A DNA stretch of 64,000 nt from Gemmatimonadota bacterium (GCA_009837395.1 VXTP01000015.1:221181-285180), one strand, 5' to 3'. Counted from the first letter of the stretch, positions 43,761 through 53,292 are shown. Notes: generated from the sequence alone by a model not told the origin. Program-made: numbers and translations.

Positions 43761-44912
43761 TTATCTCTGCACCCGCTCCCTCTTCCTCTCTTCCACCCGC
43801 TCCATCAAACGTTCCATCGTCCGCGCGGGGATCTTCGATTTGTCATAGACATACGCCAGGGGTACCAGCCGGGCGCCGTCGGCGTTGGCCACGGCGTAAC
43901 TGTCCCGTCCGGGGAAGTACTCCAGGTATTCATCCGGCATCTGGTACATGGTCGCCCCGCCGAACCGGCCGTCCTTGGCCACGGCGTAGAAGTTCAGGCT
44001 GAACATGGGCCGGCCGTCGTCCGTCAGCAGGCGGTCCTCCGTCATGGCCACGGCCCGTTCGAGGGTAGCCAGGCAGGCTTCCTGGGGCGATTTGCCCTGC
44101 CGCATGAACTCCACGATCAGAAAGGCGCCGCAGACCTTGATGTTCGCCTCGCCGCGACCCGTGGAACCGGCGGCGCCTACTTCGTTGTCGCAGTACTGCC
44201 CCGTGCCGATGATGGGGCTGTCGCCCACGCGGCCCGGTATCTTCCAGGACAGGCCGCTCGTGGTCGTCACGCTGCCGATATCTCCGTTGGCGTCTACGCC
44301 GCACATGTTGATCGTGCCGCCAGGACGATCGATTACGATGTCATCCTCGTGGTCGAGCCAGTCGTCGTCCGGACTGAGCTGGGAACGCCAGCGCAGCCAG
44401 TCCTGCCGGCTTTCTTCGGACAACAGGTCCTGTTCCTTGAAACCCATGCCCAGGGCGAAACGCTTCGCGCCCTTGCCGACCAGCATGATGTGGTCGGTGT
44501 AATCCATGATCGCCTTCGCCACCAGCGACGCCGAGGCGATGTCCTCCAGCGCGGCGACCGAGCCGGCCCGCCGGGTGGGTCCGTGCATGACGGACGCGTC
44601 CAGGGTGACGACGCCGTCCGCGTTCGGACGCCCGCCCAATCCCACGGACTGGTCGTTCGGATCCAGCTCCTGGATATTCACGCCGGCGATGACCGCGTCG
44701 AGCGGGTCGGCCTGGTCGTTCGTCATCATCTCGTAGGCCTTCCTGACCCCGCGGATCCCGTTGCGAGACGATACAATGGTCGGCGGTGCGGGTGCACCGT
44801 GGTTGGTGGGTACCGGTGCGGCGTGTGCCTTCGCAGACGCGGCATGACCAGCGGCGAGGCCGGACAGCGCGAGGGCGGAAGTTCCCAGAAAAGCGCGGCG
44901 GGTAACAGGCAT
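43761..44912 (-). CDS. Glycosylasparaginase/isoaspartyl peptidase family Ntn-hydrolase, Tat-exported
   Basis: A 383-residue N-terminal-nucleophile hydrolase related to N4-(beta-N-acetylglucosaminyl)-L-asparaginase. The N-terminus MPVTRRAFLGTSALALSGL is a twin-arginine signal. The autocleavage/nucleophile region reads PGGTINMCGVD, then TTTSGLSWKIPGRVGDSPI with GTGQYCDNEVGAAGSTGRGE. The candidate nucleophile Thr is therefore preceded by GG rather than the usual HD, which could affect self-processing. ATG 44912 follows GAGG and a promoter at 44970-44999. It would cleave the sugar-asparagine link of glycopeptides outside the cytoplasm. Confidence 0.85.
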   Translation of the reverse strand: MPVTRRAFLGTSALALSGLAAGHAASAKAHAAPVPTNHGAPAPPTIVSSRNGIRGVRKAYEMMTNDQADPLDAVIAGVNIQELDPNDQSVGLGGRPNADGVVTLDASVMHGPTRRAGSVAALEDIASASLVAKAIMDYTDHIMLVGKGAKRFALGMGFKEQDLLSEESRQDWLRWRSQLSPDDDWLDHEDDIVIDRPGGTINMCGVDANGDIGSVTTTSGLSWKIPGRVGDSPIIGTGQYCDNEVGAAGSTGRGEANIKVCGAFLIVEFMRQGKSPQEACLATLERAVAMTEDRLLTDDGRPMFSLNFYAVAKDGRFGGATMYQMPDEYLEYFPGRDSYAVANADGARLVPLAYVYDKSKIPARTMERLMERVEERKRERVQR

Positions 44913-44969
44913 GGGAGTACCTCGTTGTTTTTGGGATGAACGTGCTGGGTATGCGAAAGTCAGGCGGGT

Positions 44970-44999
44970 ATTATACGTCGGCAGGTACATCGATGACAA
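44970..44999 (-). promoter_or_regulatory. Putative promoter of the glycosylasparaginase-like gene
   Basis: Minus strand: TTGTCA (44999-44994), 18 bp, TATAAT (44975-44970, perfect -10). Start near 44963, about 50 bp before ATG 44912. Confidence 0.55.
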
Positions 45000-45131
45000 G
45001 GAAAAGTAGCGATTCTGGATAGGTCAATCGGCCGCTGCGGTATGGGCGTATGCGGCGTAAGGTTCGAGTGGCCTGCGGTCCGGAAGGATTGGTCGTACCT
45101 TGGGGGATTTACCGATTAACTGACATCAACA

Positions 45132-45698
45132 TTAAAGCCGGGCGCGCACCCCAACCCAGAGGGTCTGTCCTGAATGTTCGTTATACGAGACGTTAAACAT
45201 CGGGGACAGTCTAATCCTGCTGGTTCTCGAGCCGGGGATTTCCTCCCATTGGTCTCTTTCGATTACCGCGCCGACCACCATGCCAACCGCCCCACTGGTT
45301 AATCCGAAAATGCCAGCGAGCATGGCCGTTGTTTCGAGTCTCTCCTGGGTACCACAGAAGAAAGAAATCAATCCGCAGTCCTCTTCGGCCAACAAACCTG
45401 CCGTTATCCCGGCCAATGCTCCTGCCCCGCCGCCTATCAGCAATCCACGTTTCTTGTAGGTCCGCTTCCCCATGTAGCGTTCCAGCAACACGATATCTTC
45501 TCGCGGTACCGATAGCAGGTTGCTGTTTGTCAGCCTCAATTGCAAACTGTCCGAAGGACTTTCCTGTACATATCCATCGAAACGCGCATCGGGTGGCGAA
45601 GTAGTGACCCTCACGCGTTCTCCCAAACTCTGAGCTGTTGCAACCGAGGATACAACGCTTAAAACCAGTAACATGCAAAGACGAAATAACCAGTGCAT
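45132..45698 (-). CDS. Hypothetical exported protein with glycine-zipper-like segment
   Basis: About 188 residues. A signal peptide (MHWLFRLCMLLVLSVVSSVATAQS) is followed by a beta-rich domain (RVRVTTSPPDARFDGYVQE) and two glycine/alanine-rich hydrophobic stretches (LLIGGGAGALAGITAGLLA; GIFGLTSGAVGMVVGAVI) around a Cys-containing loop. The C-terminus ends in alternating hydrophobic residues (WVGVRARL), like outer-membrane proteins. ATG 45698 has AGGGA upstream; an in-frame GTG lies at 45716. I do not recognise a family; envelope localisation is likely. Confidence 0.7.
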   Translation of the reverse strand: MHWLFRLCMLLVLSVVSSVATAQSLGERVRVTTSPPDARFDGYVQESPSDSLQLRLTNSNLLSVPREDIVLLERYMGKRTYKKRGLLIGGGAGALAGITAGLLAEEDCGLISFFCGTQERLETTAMLAGIFGLTSGAVGMVVGAVIERDQWEEIPGSRTSRIRLSPMFNVSYNEHSGQTLWVGVRARL

Positions 45699-45833
45699 CG
45701 GGAAGTCCCTTATCACGGACGTCAGTTAAATTCAGTATTGTAATCAGCGGGTCACGAGGGAGGCGGTCTGTACGAGACCTTGGATATTTCATGTAATGAC
45801 ACAATTGCCCAGATGTCAATATTTTAGTATCGA

Positions 45834-46691
45834 TCATCGCGTGTCCCGCACCCGGCCCGACACTTCGTACAGCATCACGCCCGCGGCCACGGCCAGGTTC
45901 AGGGAATCGGCCCGACCGGCCATTGGGATTCGTACGACCGTATCGCAGGCATCCATTGCTTCATTTGAGAGACCGTGCTGCTCGCCGCCGAGGAACAGGA
46001 GGAGGGGTGGGGCATAGGTCGCGGTCCGAAAGTCTGCCGCCGCGGCGTCCGAAGTGCCGATCATGGGGATATTGATCTGGCGCTTCCACTGGATCAGTGC
46101 TTCGAGCGAGGAACGGACAATCTGCTGCGAAAAGACGGCGCCCATGCTTCCACGCACGGACGCGGGGTCGTAGGGGTCCACCGAATCGCCAAGCAGGATG
46201 ACGCCCGTAGCGCTCGTGGCGTCACTCGTCCGCAGGATCGAACCCAGATTGCCGGGATTGCCCACGTTCTCGAGGACAACCCAGCCCAGGGTGCCGGCGG
46301 TAGCGGCGTAGTTTGTGGAAGCATCGTTTGTGGACGCATCGCCGCCTTCCAGCCCCACCCCCGTGTCGTCCAGGGCGGTCCATCGCTGCCTGGCGACGAC
46401 CCCGATGCCAGAAGGTCCGTCCTTTCCGGACAAGGATCGAAAGACCTCGGCGCCGACCTCCAGGATTTCGACGCCTTCTTCCCTGGCACGGCGCACCGTG
46501 TCCCGTCCGAAATCGCTTCGAAGCAGATCCGGCGCGACGACGAGGGTTTCGACGTCCGCCCCGGTTTGCACCGCCTCGCCGACGAGCCGGATGCCTTCTG
46601 CGAAGAACAACCCGGTTTCCTGCCGCCGCTTGCGCCGTGAGAGCGCGCGTATCGCCTTGATCCGGGGATTCTGCAGACTGGTAATGGCCAT
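45834..46691 (-). CDS. TrmH/SpoU family RNA 2'-O-methyltransferase
   Basis: A 285-residue SPOUT methyltransferase. The N-terminal substrate-binding domain begins MAITSLQNPRIKAIRALSRR. The three SpoU motifs are visible: ENVGNPGNLGSILRTSDA, LLLFLGGEQHGLS, and VRIPMAGRADSLNLAVAAGV. It would methylate a ribose in rRNA or tRNA with SAM, using a knotted dimeric fold. ATG 46691 is preferred to an upstream in-frame TTG (46700). A short low-complexity run (DASTNDASTNYAATA) interrupts the linker between domains. Confidence 0.92.
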   Translation of the reverse strand: MAITSLQNPRIKAIRALSRRKRRQETGLFFAEGIRLVGEAVQTGADVETLVVAPDLLRSDFGRDTVRRAREEGVEILEVGAEVFRSLSGKDGPSGIGVVARQRWTALDDTGVGLEGGDASTNDASTNYAATAGTLGWVVLENVGNPGNLGSILRTSDATSATGVILLGDSVDPYDPASVRGSMGAVFSQQIVRSSLEALIQWKRQINIPMIGTSDAAAADFRTATYAPPLLLFLGGEQHGLSNEAMDACDTVVRIPMAGRADSLNLAVAAGVMLYEVSGRVRDTR

Positions 46692-46737
46692 GATTGACAA
46701 CCGTACAGGAGTACCTGGACAGCGTCAAGCCTATCTT

Positions 46738-46835
46738 CCGGATCTTCAGGCGCCGCATGCCCGCGCCACGGCCCCGCATGCCCGGGCCACAACTTCACGC
46801 GCTCGCGCCCCGGCTCCACGCACCCGTGCCGCGGA
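46738..46835. repeat. Imperfect GC-rich repeats upstream of the second DUF6785-like gene
   Basis: Units resembling GCCCCGCATGCCCGGGCCAC and CGCGCCCCGGCTCCACGCAC follow one another at roughly 18-21 bp, with no coding support. They fill the divergent space between the RNA methyltransferase and DUF6785-like genes. Confidence 0.5.
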
Positions 46836-46843
46836 CAATCACC

Positions 46844-46871
46844 TTGACACAGGCTTTCGACCGGCTATACC
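46844..46871 (+). promoter_or_regulatory. Putative promoter of the DUF6785-like/sialidase operon
   Basis: TTGACA (46844-46849), a 16-bp spacer, TATACC (46866-46871), about 70 bp upstream of ATG 46945. Confidence 0.5.
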
Positions 46872-46944
46872 CTTTCCCTTCACCGGTCGTCCCCGATGAC
46901 CGACTGCGAAACATCTGCTTTGCGCCGGCCCGAAAGGCTCCTCC

Positions 46945-48900
46945 ATGTCGGTCACCTCGCCGGAAGCAGCCCGGGAAGCCCATCGCGTATCTACGCCGAG
47001 GGAGATGGTCACGCCCCGCGCCGTGGCCGTCGGCATGGCCTGCTCGCTGATCCTGGGCGTCGCCGATCCCTACTCCAACATGATCATCCAGGGTTCGTAC
47101 CTGGGCAGCAACTTCACGCCCATCGGCGTGGTCTTCCTCTTCGCCGTCCTCGTCGGCATCGTCAACACGCTGCTGCGCACATGGACCCCGGCCTACGCCC
47201 TTACGCAGGGCGAACTGGCCGTCGTCTACATCATGTCGCTCATCGCGTCGGCCATCCCGTCGTATGGACTGACCGAGGTCCTGCTTCCCGCCATGGCGTC
47301 CATGTACTACGCCACGCCGGAAAACCGCTGGGTCGAGACCATAACCCCCCACGTCGAGCCCTGGCTGCTGCCCCAGGATTCCGAGGCCGTACGATCGTTC
47401 TTCGAAGGCCTTCCACGGGGCGGGGCCATCCCGTGGGGCGAGTGGGCCGGGCCCATCGCCGCCTGGCTCAGCTTCGTCCTGGTGCTGTACTTCGTGGTGT
47501 TCTGCATCACGGTCATCCTGCGCAAGCAGTGGGTAGAGCGGGAGCGCCTGGTCTTTCCCCTGGTCAAGCTGCCGGCCGAGATGATCGATCCGGGCGAAGA
47601 CGGCGCCCGTTCCCGCCTGGCGCCGTTCTTCCGGAACCGGATGATGTGGGCGGGTTTCGCCATACCCTTCCTGATCAACGCCTGGAACGCCGTACACAAT
47701 TACATCTACTTTTTCCCCACCATCTACTTCCAGGAGACGATCAGTCTCTTCGGCAACCAGCTGGTGCTGCCCATAAACCTGTCCTTCCCGCTGGTGGGTT
47801 TCGCCTATCTGCTCAGCCTCGAGATCTCCTTCAGCCTCTGGCTCTTCTTCCTCATCGGCCGGTTTCAGAACCTGGCGAACGCGAGCTTCGGCATCGACCT
47901 GGCGGGCAGTACGACGCTGCCCGGTGAGTACCAGATGTTCGGCGCCCTGCTGGTCCTCGCCCTCTTCAGTCTCTGGCTGGCCCGGGCCCATATCCGCGAG
48001 ATCCTGGGCAAGGCGTTTCGCGGCGGAGCCACGCCGGACGATGCCAACGAACCCCTCTCCTACCGGTTCACCGTGATCGGCGGCGGACTGGGCGTACTGT
48101 TCCTGCTCGGATGGCTGTGGATGATCGGCCTGTCCGCCTGGCTGGCCATCATACTGCTGATCCTCGTGCTGGCGGTCTACGTGGGTTTCGCGCGGATCGT
48201 GGCCGAAGGAGGCGTCCTCTTCGCGGAGACCTTCAATCCACAGGAATTCATGATCCACGGGTTCACCGGGCCCGTCCTCGGCGCGCGCAACCTGGTCGCC
48301 ATCGGGCTGACCAAGTTCTGGTTCACCCACACCCGCACGCTCATCATGCCCTCCATGGCCAACGGCCTGAAGCTGGCCGATACCGCGGGGCTCCGGAACC
48401 AGCGCTGGCTCACCGCGGCCATCGGCCTGGCCATAATCTGCAGCCTGGCCAGTTCGATCTACACGGTCATGTACCTGGCCTACGAATACGGGGGCATCAA
48501 TCTCAACTGGCAGTTCTTCGGGGAGCTCCAGCAAACCCGGTTCAACTACTACGCGACCACCATCACCGCCACGTCCGAACCCGCCGGCCGGTGGTTCTTC
48601 TTCGGACTGGGCGCCGCCATCATGTGGGCGTTGATGTTCCTGCGGCAGAAGTTCATCTGGTGGCCCCTTCATTTCATCGGGTTTCCCGTAGGCGCCTCCG
48701 CACCGCTCCTCACCGCCTGGTTCTCCATATTCCTGGCCTGGATGGTCAAGGGGCTCATCCTCAAGTTCGGCGGGATCGACATCTACCGCAAGATGCTGCC
48801 CTTCTTCCTGGGCCTGATCCTCGGCGAGTTCGTCAGCGCCGGATTATGGGTCATCATAGATGGATTGACGGGGGTAACGGGCCATATCATATTCAACTGA
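46945..48900 (+). CDS. DUF6785-like polytopic membrane protein (paralogue of 29961-31916)
   Basis: A 651-residue membrane protein with about a dozen hydrophobic segments (for example AWLSFVLVLYFVVFCITVIL and LAIILLILVLAVYVGFARIV). It aligns throughout with the protein at 29961-31916. Shared features are ATPENRW, RKQWVERERLVFPL, the RIVAEGGVLFAETFNPQEFM segment and the C-terminal helix set. The family function is unknown; an OPT-like or secondary-transport role is a guess. A BNR sialidase gene starts 24 bp downstream, so the two probably act on the same glycan or its products. Preceded by a promoter at 46844-46871. Confidence 0.8.
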   Translation: MSVTSPEAAREAHRVSTPREMVTPRAVAVGMACSLILGVADPYSNMIIQGSYLGSNFTPIGVVFLFAVLVGIVNTLLRTWTPAYALTQGELAVVYIMSLIASAIPSYGLTEVLLPAMASMYYATPENRWVETITPHVEPWLLPQDSEAVRSFFEGLPRGGAIPWGEWAGPIAAWLSFVLVLYFVVFCITVILRKQWVERERLVFPLVKLPAEMIDPGEDGARSRLAPFFRNRMMWAGFAIPFLINAWNAVHNYIYFFPTIYFQETISLFGNQLVLPINLSFPLVGFAYLLSLEISFSLWLFFLIGRFQNLANASFGIDLAGSTTLPGEYQMFGALLVLALFSLWLARAHIREILGKAFRGGATPDDANEPLSYRFTVIGGGLGVLFLLGWLWMIGLSAWLAIILLILVLAVYVGFARIVAEGGVLFAETFNPQEFMIHGFTGPVLGARNLVAIGLTKFWFTHTRTLIMPSMANGLKLADTAGLRNQRWLTAAIGLAIICSLASSIYTVMYLAYEYGGINLNWQFFGELQQTRFNYYATTITATSEPAGRWFFFGLGAAIMWALMFLRQKFIWWPLHFIGFPVGASAPLLTAWFSIFLAWMVKGLILKFGGIDIYRKMLPFFLGLILGEFVSAGLWVIIDGLTGVTGHIIFN

Positions 48901-48924
48901 AAACAAGAAGACCCGGAGCATCGC

Positions 48925-49974
48925 ATGAACGGCGCCTGTGAACAATCCGTCCTGTGGACCAGCGGCACAGATGGATACGATACCTACCGCATTCCCGCGA
49001 TCATCGTGACGACGCGGGGAACGGTCCTCGCTTTCTGCGAAGGCCGGAGGAACAGCCGGAGCGATACGGGCGACATCGATATGCTGGTGAAGCGCAGCGC
49101 GGACGGCGGGCGCACCTGGTCGGACCAGAAGGTGGTCTGGGGGGACGCCGGGAACACCTGCGGCAATCCATGCCCTGTCGTCGACCGCGAGACCGGAACC
49201 GTCTGGCTGCCGATGACCCACAACCTGGGCATCGACCACGAACCCCGGATCATCGACGGAACGAGCGAGGGCACGCGGACCGTGTGGGTCACGGCGAGCG
49301 AGGACGACGGCCGCACGTGGCGCGAGCCGCGGGACATCACCGCCACCGCCAAGCGACCGGAATGGACCTGGTACGCCACCGGACCGGGCAACGGCATCCA
49401 GCTTTCGTCGGGCCGGCTTTTGATTCCCTGCGATCACATCGAGGCCGGCACGAAACGCTACTATTCCCATGTCGTCTACAGCGACGACCACGGGGAAACC
49501 TGGCGTCTGGGCGGTTCCACGCTGGTGGACCAGGTCAACGAATGCTGCGTCGTCGAGCTGGAGAACGGGGACGTGGTGCTCAACACGCGGAACTACGACC
49601 GGACCCAGCGCACCCGGCAGGTCACCGTCAGCGGCGACGGCGGGATAACCTGGCAGGACCAGCGCCACGATGAAACCCTGATCGAACCGATCTGCCAGGC
49701 AGCCCTCATCCGGTATCCCGACAAGGGCGACCGGCTGCTGTTCTCGAACCCGGCCAGCCGGGAGGAGCGGAGCAACCTGACCGTGCGTCTCTCCGGCAAC
49801 GGCGGCAGATCCTGGCTCCACGAGCGGGTGCTGCATCCGGGACCGGCCGCCTATTCATCCCTGGCCGTGCTTCCGGACGGGACCGCCGCCTGCCTGTACG
49901 AGCGCGGGGAAGACCATTCCTACGAGACGATCACGCTGGCCCGGTTCGACCTGGAGTGGATGATGGATGGTTGA
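48925..49974 (+). CDS. Sialidase (exo-alpha-sialidase-like, BNR repeats)
   Basis: A 349-residue sialidase-fold protein. The arginine motif YRIPAI near the N-terminus corresponds to the F/Y-R-I-P of true sialidases. Five Asp boxes follow (SADGGRTW, SEDDGRTW, SDDHGETW, SGDGGITW and a degenerate SGNGGRSW). No signal peptide is seen, so the enzyme may act on imported oligosaccharides. CGGAG precedes the ATG. It is linked in operon fashion to the DUF6785-like membrane protein just upstream. The sialidase-like protein at 34764-35870 is a more distant relative lacking the RIP motif. Confidence 0.9.
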   Translation: MNGACEQSVLWTSGTDGYDTYRIPAIIVTTRGTVLAFCEGRRNSRSDTGDIDMLVKRSADGGRTWSDQKVVWGDAGNTCGNPCPVVDRETGTVWLPMTHNLGIDHEPRIIDGTSEGTRTVWVTASEDDGRTWREPRDITATAKRPEWTWYATGPGNGIQLSSGRLLIPCDHIEAGTKRYYSHVVYSDDHGETWRLGGSTLVDQVNECCVVELENGDVVLNTRNYDRTQRTRQVTVSGDGGITWQDQRHDETLIEPICQAALIRYPDKGDRLLFSNPASREERSNLTVRLSGNGGRSWLHERVLHPGPAAYSSLAVLPDGTAACLYERGEDHSYETITLARFDLEWMMDG

Positions 49975-50130
49975 GGAGCGGGCGGGCGATGAACTAAAAC
50001 AGCTAGCGGAAGTTGGTGATCACCTGCGGTAGTTTAGGATGACTCGTTTAGCGTTTCGTACGGATGTAGGAGTGGCCTTGACTTTTTTACCATGATGTAG
50101 ACTTCAATCTGCTACCAACATTCATGAGGA

Positions 50131-53100
50131 TTATTGAATCAGCACATCACGCTCTTTTGTTATTTCATCAATCACTGAATCTATTTCTTCGTAACATCTC
50201 CACGCTGATATCCGCAATACCTTCCAACCAAGATTGGAAAGAACTCGATCGCGAGTTACATCTTGTCTGCGTTGCCACCCTCGAACATCCAAATGATGAT
50301 CACCGTCAACTTCTACATTGAGTTTTATTCCATTTTCCAATAGTGCAAAGTCCAACTCGTATCCTTCCACATTAAGCTTGGCATATGGTGAGAGATTTCG
50401 AAGCTGCATGGCTTCTAGCAACAGTTCCTCCGATCTGCTGTCTGTGCGGAAACTGGCGATGAATCCTACGTCACCTTCTTTCTGGACTACTGTCTCGCGC
50501 AGAAATACCCGCAGAGAAGAAAGGGTTGGACTTCCCAACTCACCAATACACGGGTGCCCTATCACCATCAGCGCTCGCTTGGCGCGGCTAACGGCGACAT
50601 TAAGTAAATTCCTCTCTTTTTCAATCCAACGGGTACCAGCCTTGGACATTCCGGGAGATAACACAGAAGATATTACAACCACATCACGCTCGTCTCCTTG
50701 TAGGCGGTGTGCCGTACCGCATACGAAATCGATTTCGTCTAAGGTATCCCTAGATATGTGTTTCTGAGTGATTTTCGTAATAAGATTTGCTTGCGCTACG
50801 AATGGCGTGACCACACCGACGTTCTTGTAGCCGTCACGTATAACTTCGAGGATTACTTTTACGGTCTGTTCAGCCTCGAATCTGTTCACCCAGCTTCCAT
50901 CCTTAGGCCGCTCCGCTACACCTTCGACATCGATCCAGGTGATAGCTCGATGCCGTCCATCTAGATTAGAGACTTCAGTCAGAACTGTAAGTTCATCGTT
51001 ATAAAAAACGGTATTGAACCAACGGGCGATGTAGGGATGGCAGCGGTAATGTTCATTGAGGAGAGCTGGTTCTGATGGATTTGCAGCAAACTCAAACGCA
51101 TGATAGGCCGAACCGTCTTTGTGATGGATTCCACGTTCCCGGAGCTCGTTGTTATCGAACTCCAATTGTGTGGCGATTTCCTGTAAATGACGATCACTCA
51201 ATGGAATGATCGGACTAAGTTGATTCGGATCTCCCACCAGTACTAGTCGTTTTGCACGATAAGCTAGAGGAAGCACAGCTGCAAGACTACACTGACTGGC
51301 TTCGTCAACGATAACAAGGTCGAATAGACCAGATTCCAGTTTGAAGTTTCTATGGGCTGAGAGGGCTGTACATGCCCACCCTCGTAAATAAGGAAGCGAA
51401 TTCGCAATGGCCTTCTTGAATTGATCAACATTTGCAGGCATTGTACCGAATGCCGCTAGTCGGCCGGAACCCGATCGAATTCGTGCTGCAACATCCGTCT
51501 GGATAGTACTGAGGCTTGCTACGTTCCATTTATTATCCGCGTCCCGAATACTCGCTACTGGATCGCCTACAGCAGATTCCAGCTGTTTGCATAAATCCAG
51601 CCCAACCTTCATTTGGTTGGCCAGCCATGCCATACGCTGGTCTTTCTCAGCCCAACGAACCAGATCATCCAGTGATGTAGTTTCGTTACACTCCACTCGC
51701 CGATATAGCCGTCGTATCCTGAGACGTCGAAACAACCAAGCCCTAATCAATCGTACGGCGCGTTGCTTGATCTCATTCGAACTGATAGACAGTTTGGGTG
51801 GATTCTCACTGCCCCAGATTGACAACGACGCGCTTTTTTGTTTCAGTTCGAGTTCTTCCCTTTCCTCTACTACGCACAGCAGTTCCTCGTTTACTTTGTC
51901 GAGACGGGTCAGTTGAGCCTGCAACTTTGCACGCTGATCAGCTATGCGTTTCAGGTTTGCGCGTACCGTTGATTGGTTATTGCTATGTGAAGCTGCTCGT
52001 GACGAAGCAACGGCGATTCGGTCTGGTATCTGTTCACGCGTTTCACGATTACCAGTACGTACCAATAGGCCATTAAAAACGTCTTTTTCGGCTCGATCAA
52101 CAGCGACATCAACGGCTGCATTGTTGGTTGAGGTCACCAAAACACTATCGTTGTCCAGCCACGCATTAGCGACGGCATTCACTACTAGTTGCGTTTTACC
52201 CGTTCCAGGTGGACCGGTCACGATGGTCAGAGGCTCTTTGCGAAGCATCTCCAGAGTTTCCTCCTGAGACTGATTACAGATAAGCGGAGCTACAAGTGGC
52301 CCAGATGGTGCTCGACTGTTTAGGTTTGAAGCAATTCTATCGGAAAGGAGATGAGCCGCTGCAGTTGTAGACCAATCTTTACGCGCTTGCAATTCACGCA
52401 GTTCCTCGCGAAGGGTAGCCTGATACTCACTGGACGTCTCGATCACAACCGAAACGGCAGTATTGTATACACCCTGTTTACGACTCACTGAAGTATCAAG
52501 CGAGAACGGATCGAGTCGTGATATGATATCCAATCCAAGCAAACCAGCCGTACGACCGGCTATGGAGACGAAGGCATCGGCATCGCCAAACGGTAGGCCA
52601 TCACTTAAAAGTTCGAAGATGTCTTCCGCGACAGAGGGATCGAAGACATTGCTAGCCGTGATAGCTAAATTGTACTCCGGTTCGACAGTCGCGTGAAGTT
52701 CCCACTTTTTTTCTCCGTTCCTTTCAGGTTCGATGTTGACTATAAAAAGAGGGGCGACCTTTGATGAATTATCCCGGTCAGTTAGGACTACTGTTGGCCA
52801 GCCGTAAATTATTGATTGTCCATCCCGCTGTTGGCTACGGGCCAGGTAATCAACGAGAGATTCCGGTGCAGGAATAGCGTCATTCTGCCCGACCACAAGT
52901 TTCTCTTGTCCGCAGTGCATGAACCAATGTGAGTTTTCCTTTACGTAAGGTACTAGTGATTTAGAAGCCTCCGCCTCGATACATCGTTGAGCATATAGAC
53001 ACAGTTGCCTCCACTTAGTATGTTGGTTATTGACATAAGCAGTCTCGGAGCGTTTGGCACCGACAAAATCGACTGAATTACCAACGTATCCTGAATCTCC

Positions 53101-53292
53101 CATTTCACTTTGGGATGATTCTCGGGAGTTGTTAACAGTACGAACACATTCCTCACACCAGACCTTTTTCGAGGAAGGCGACCAGTGTGCTTTTTGACCA
53201 GCTTTAATCGGTTTCGAACAGGAAAGACAACGTCCGTCATACTTCAATGAAATGAACCGAACATCGTTTGGGAGTTTCATCGATATTCTCAT
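50131..53292 (-). CDS. SF1 helicase with N-terminal zinc ribbon and C-terminal PD-(D/E)XK nuclease domain
   Basis: A 1053-residue multidomain protein. Residues 22-49 hold four cysteines (C22, C25, C46, C49), a zinc ribbon. The helicase core has Walker A GPPGTGKT (360-367), a coiled-coil insert (about 445-490), Walker B IVDEASQC (around 661-668), VLVGDPNQLSPI and the C-terminal NLLNVAVSRAKRALMVIGHP, as in Upf1/DNA2-type SF1 helicases. Residues from about 955 form a DUF559/Vsr-like nuclease (D981, E994, D996 in ELDFAL and VEVDGDHH). DNA composition and codon use are visibly AT-richer than all neighbours, suggesting transfer. A defence role is plausible. A TATAAT box lies at 53389-53384; ATG 53280 is an alternative start. 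Confidence 0.9.
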   Translation of the reverse strand: MRISMKLPNDVRFISLKYDGRCLSCSKPIKAGQKAHWSPSSKKVWCEECVRTVNNSRESSQSEMGDSGYVGNSVDFVGAKRSETAYVNNQHTKWRQLCLYAQRCIEAEASKSLVPYVKENSHWFMHCGQEKLVVGQNDAIPAPESLVDYLARSQQRDGQSIIYGWPTVVLTDRDNSSKVAPLFIVNIEPERNGEKKWELHATVEPEYNLAITASNVFDPSVAEDIFELLSDGLPFGDADAFVSIAGRTAGLLGLDIISRLDPFSLDTSVSRKQGVYNTAVSVVIETSSEYQATLREELRELQARKDWSTTAAAHLLSDRIASNLNSRAPSGPLVAPLICNQSQEETLEMLRKEPLTIVTGPPGTGKTQLVVNAVANAWLDNDSVLVTSTNNAAVDVAVDRAEKDVFNGLLVRTGNRETREQIPDRIAVASSRAASHSNNQSTVRANLKRIADQRAKLQAQLTRLDKVNEELLCVVEEREELELKQKSASLSIWGSENPPKLSISSNEIKQRAVRLIRAWLFRRLRIRRLYRRVECNETTSLDDLVRWAEKDQRMAWLANQMKVGLDLCKQLESAVGDPVASIRDADNKWNVASLSTIQTDVAARIRSGSGRLAAFGTMPANVDQFKKAIANSLPYLRGWACTALSAHRNFKLESGLFDLVIVDEASQCSLAAVLPLAYRAKRLVLVGDPNQLSPIIPLSDRHLQEIATQLEFDNNELRERGIHHKDGSAYHAFEFAANPSEPALLNEHYRCHPYIARWFNTVFYNDELTVLTEVSNLDGRHRAITWIDVEGVAERPKDGSWVNRFEAEQTVKVILEVIRDGYKNVGVVTPFVAQANLITKITQKHISRDTLDEIDFVCGTAHRLQGDERDVVVISSVLSPGMSKAGTRWIEKERNLLNVAVSRAKRALMVIGHPCIGELGSPTLSSLRVFLRETVVQKEGDVGFIASFRTDSRSEELLLEAMQLRNLSPYAKLNVEGYELDFALLENGIKLNVEVDGDHHLDVRGWQRRQDVTRDRVLSNLGWKVLRISAWRCYEEIDSVIDEITKERDVLIQ

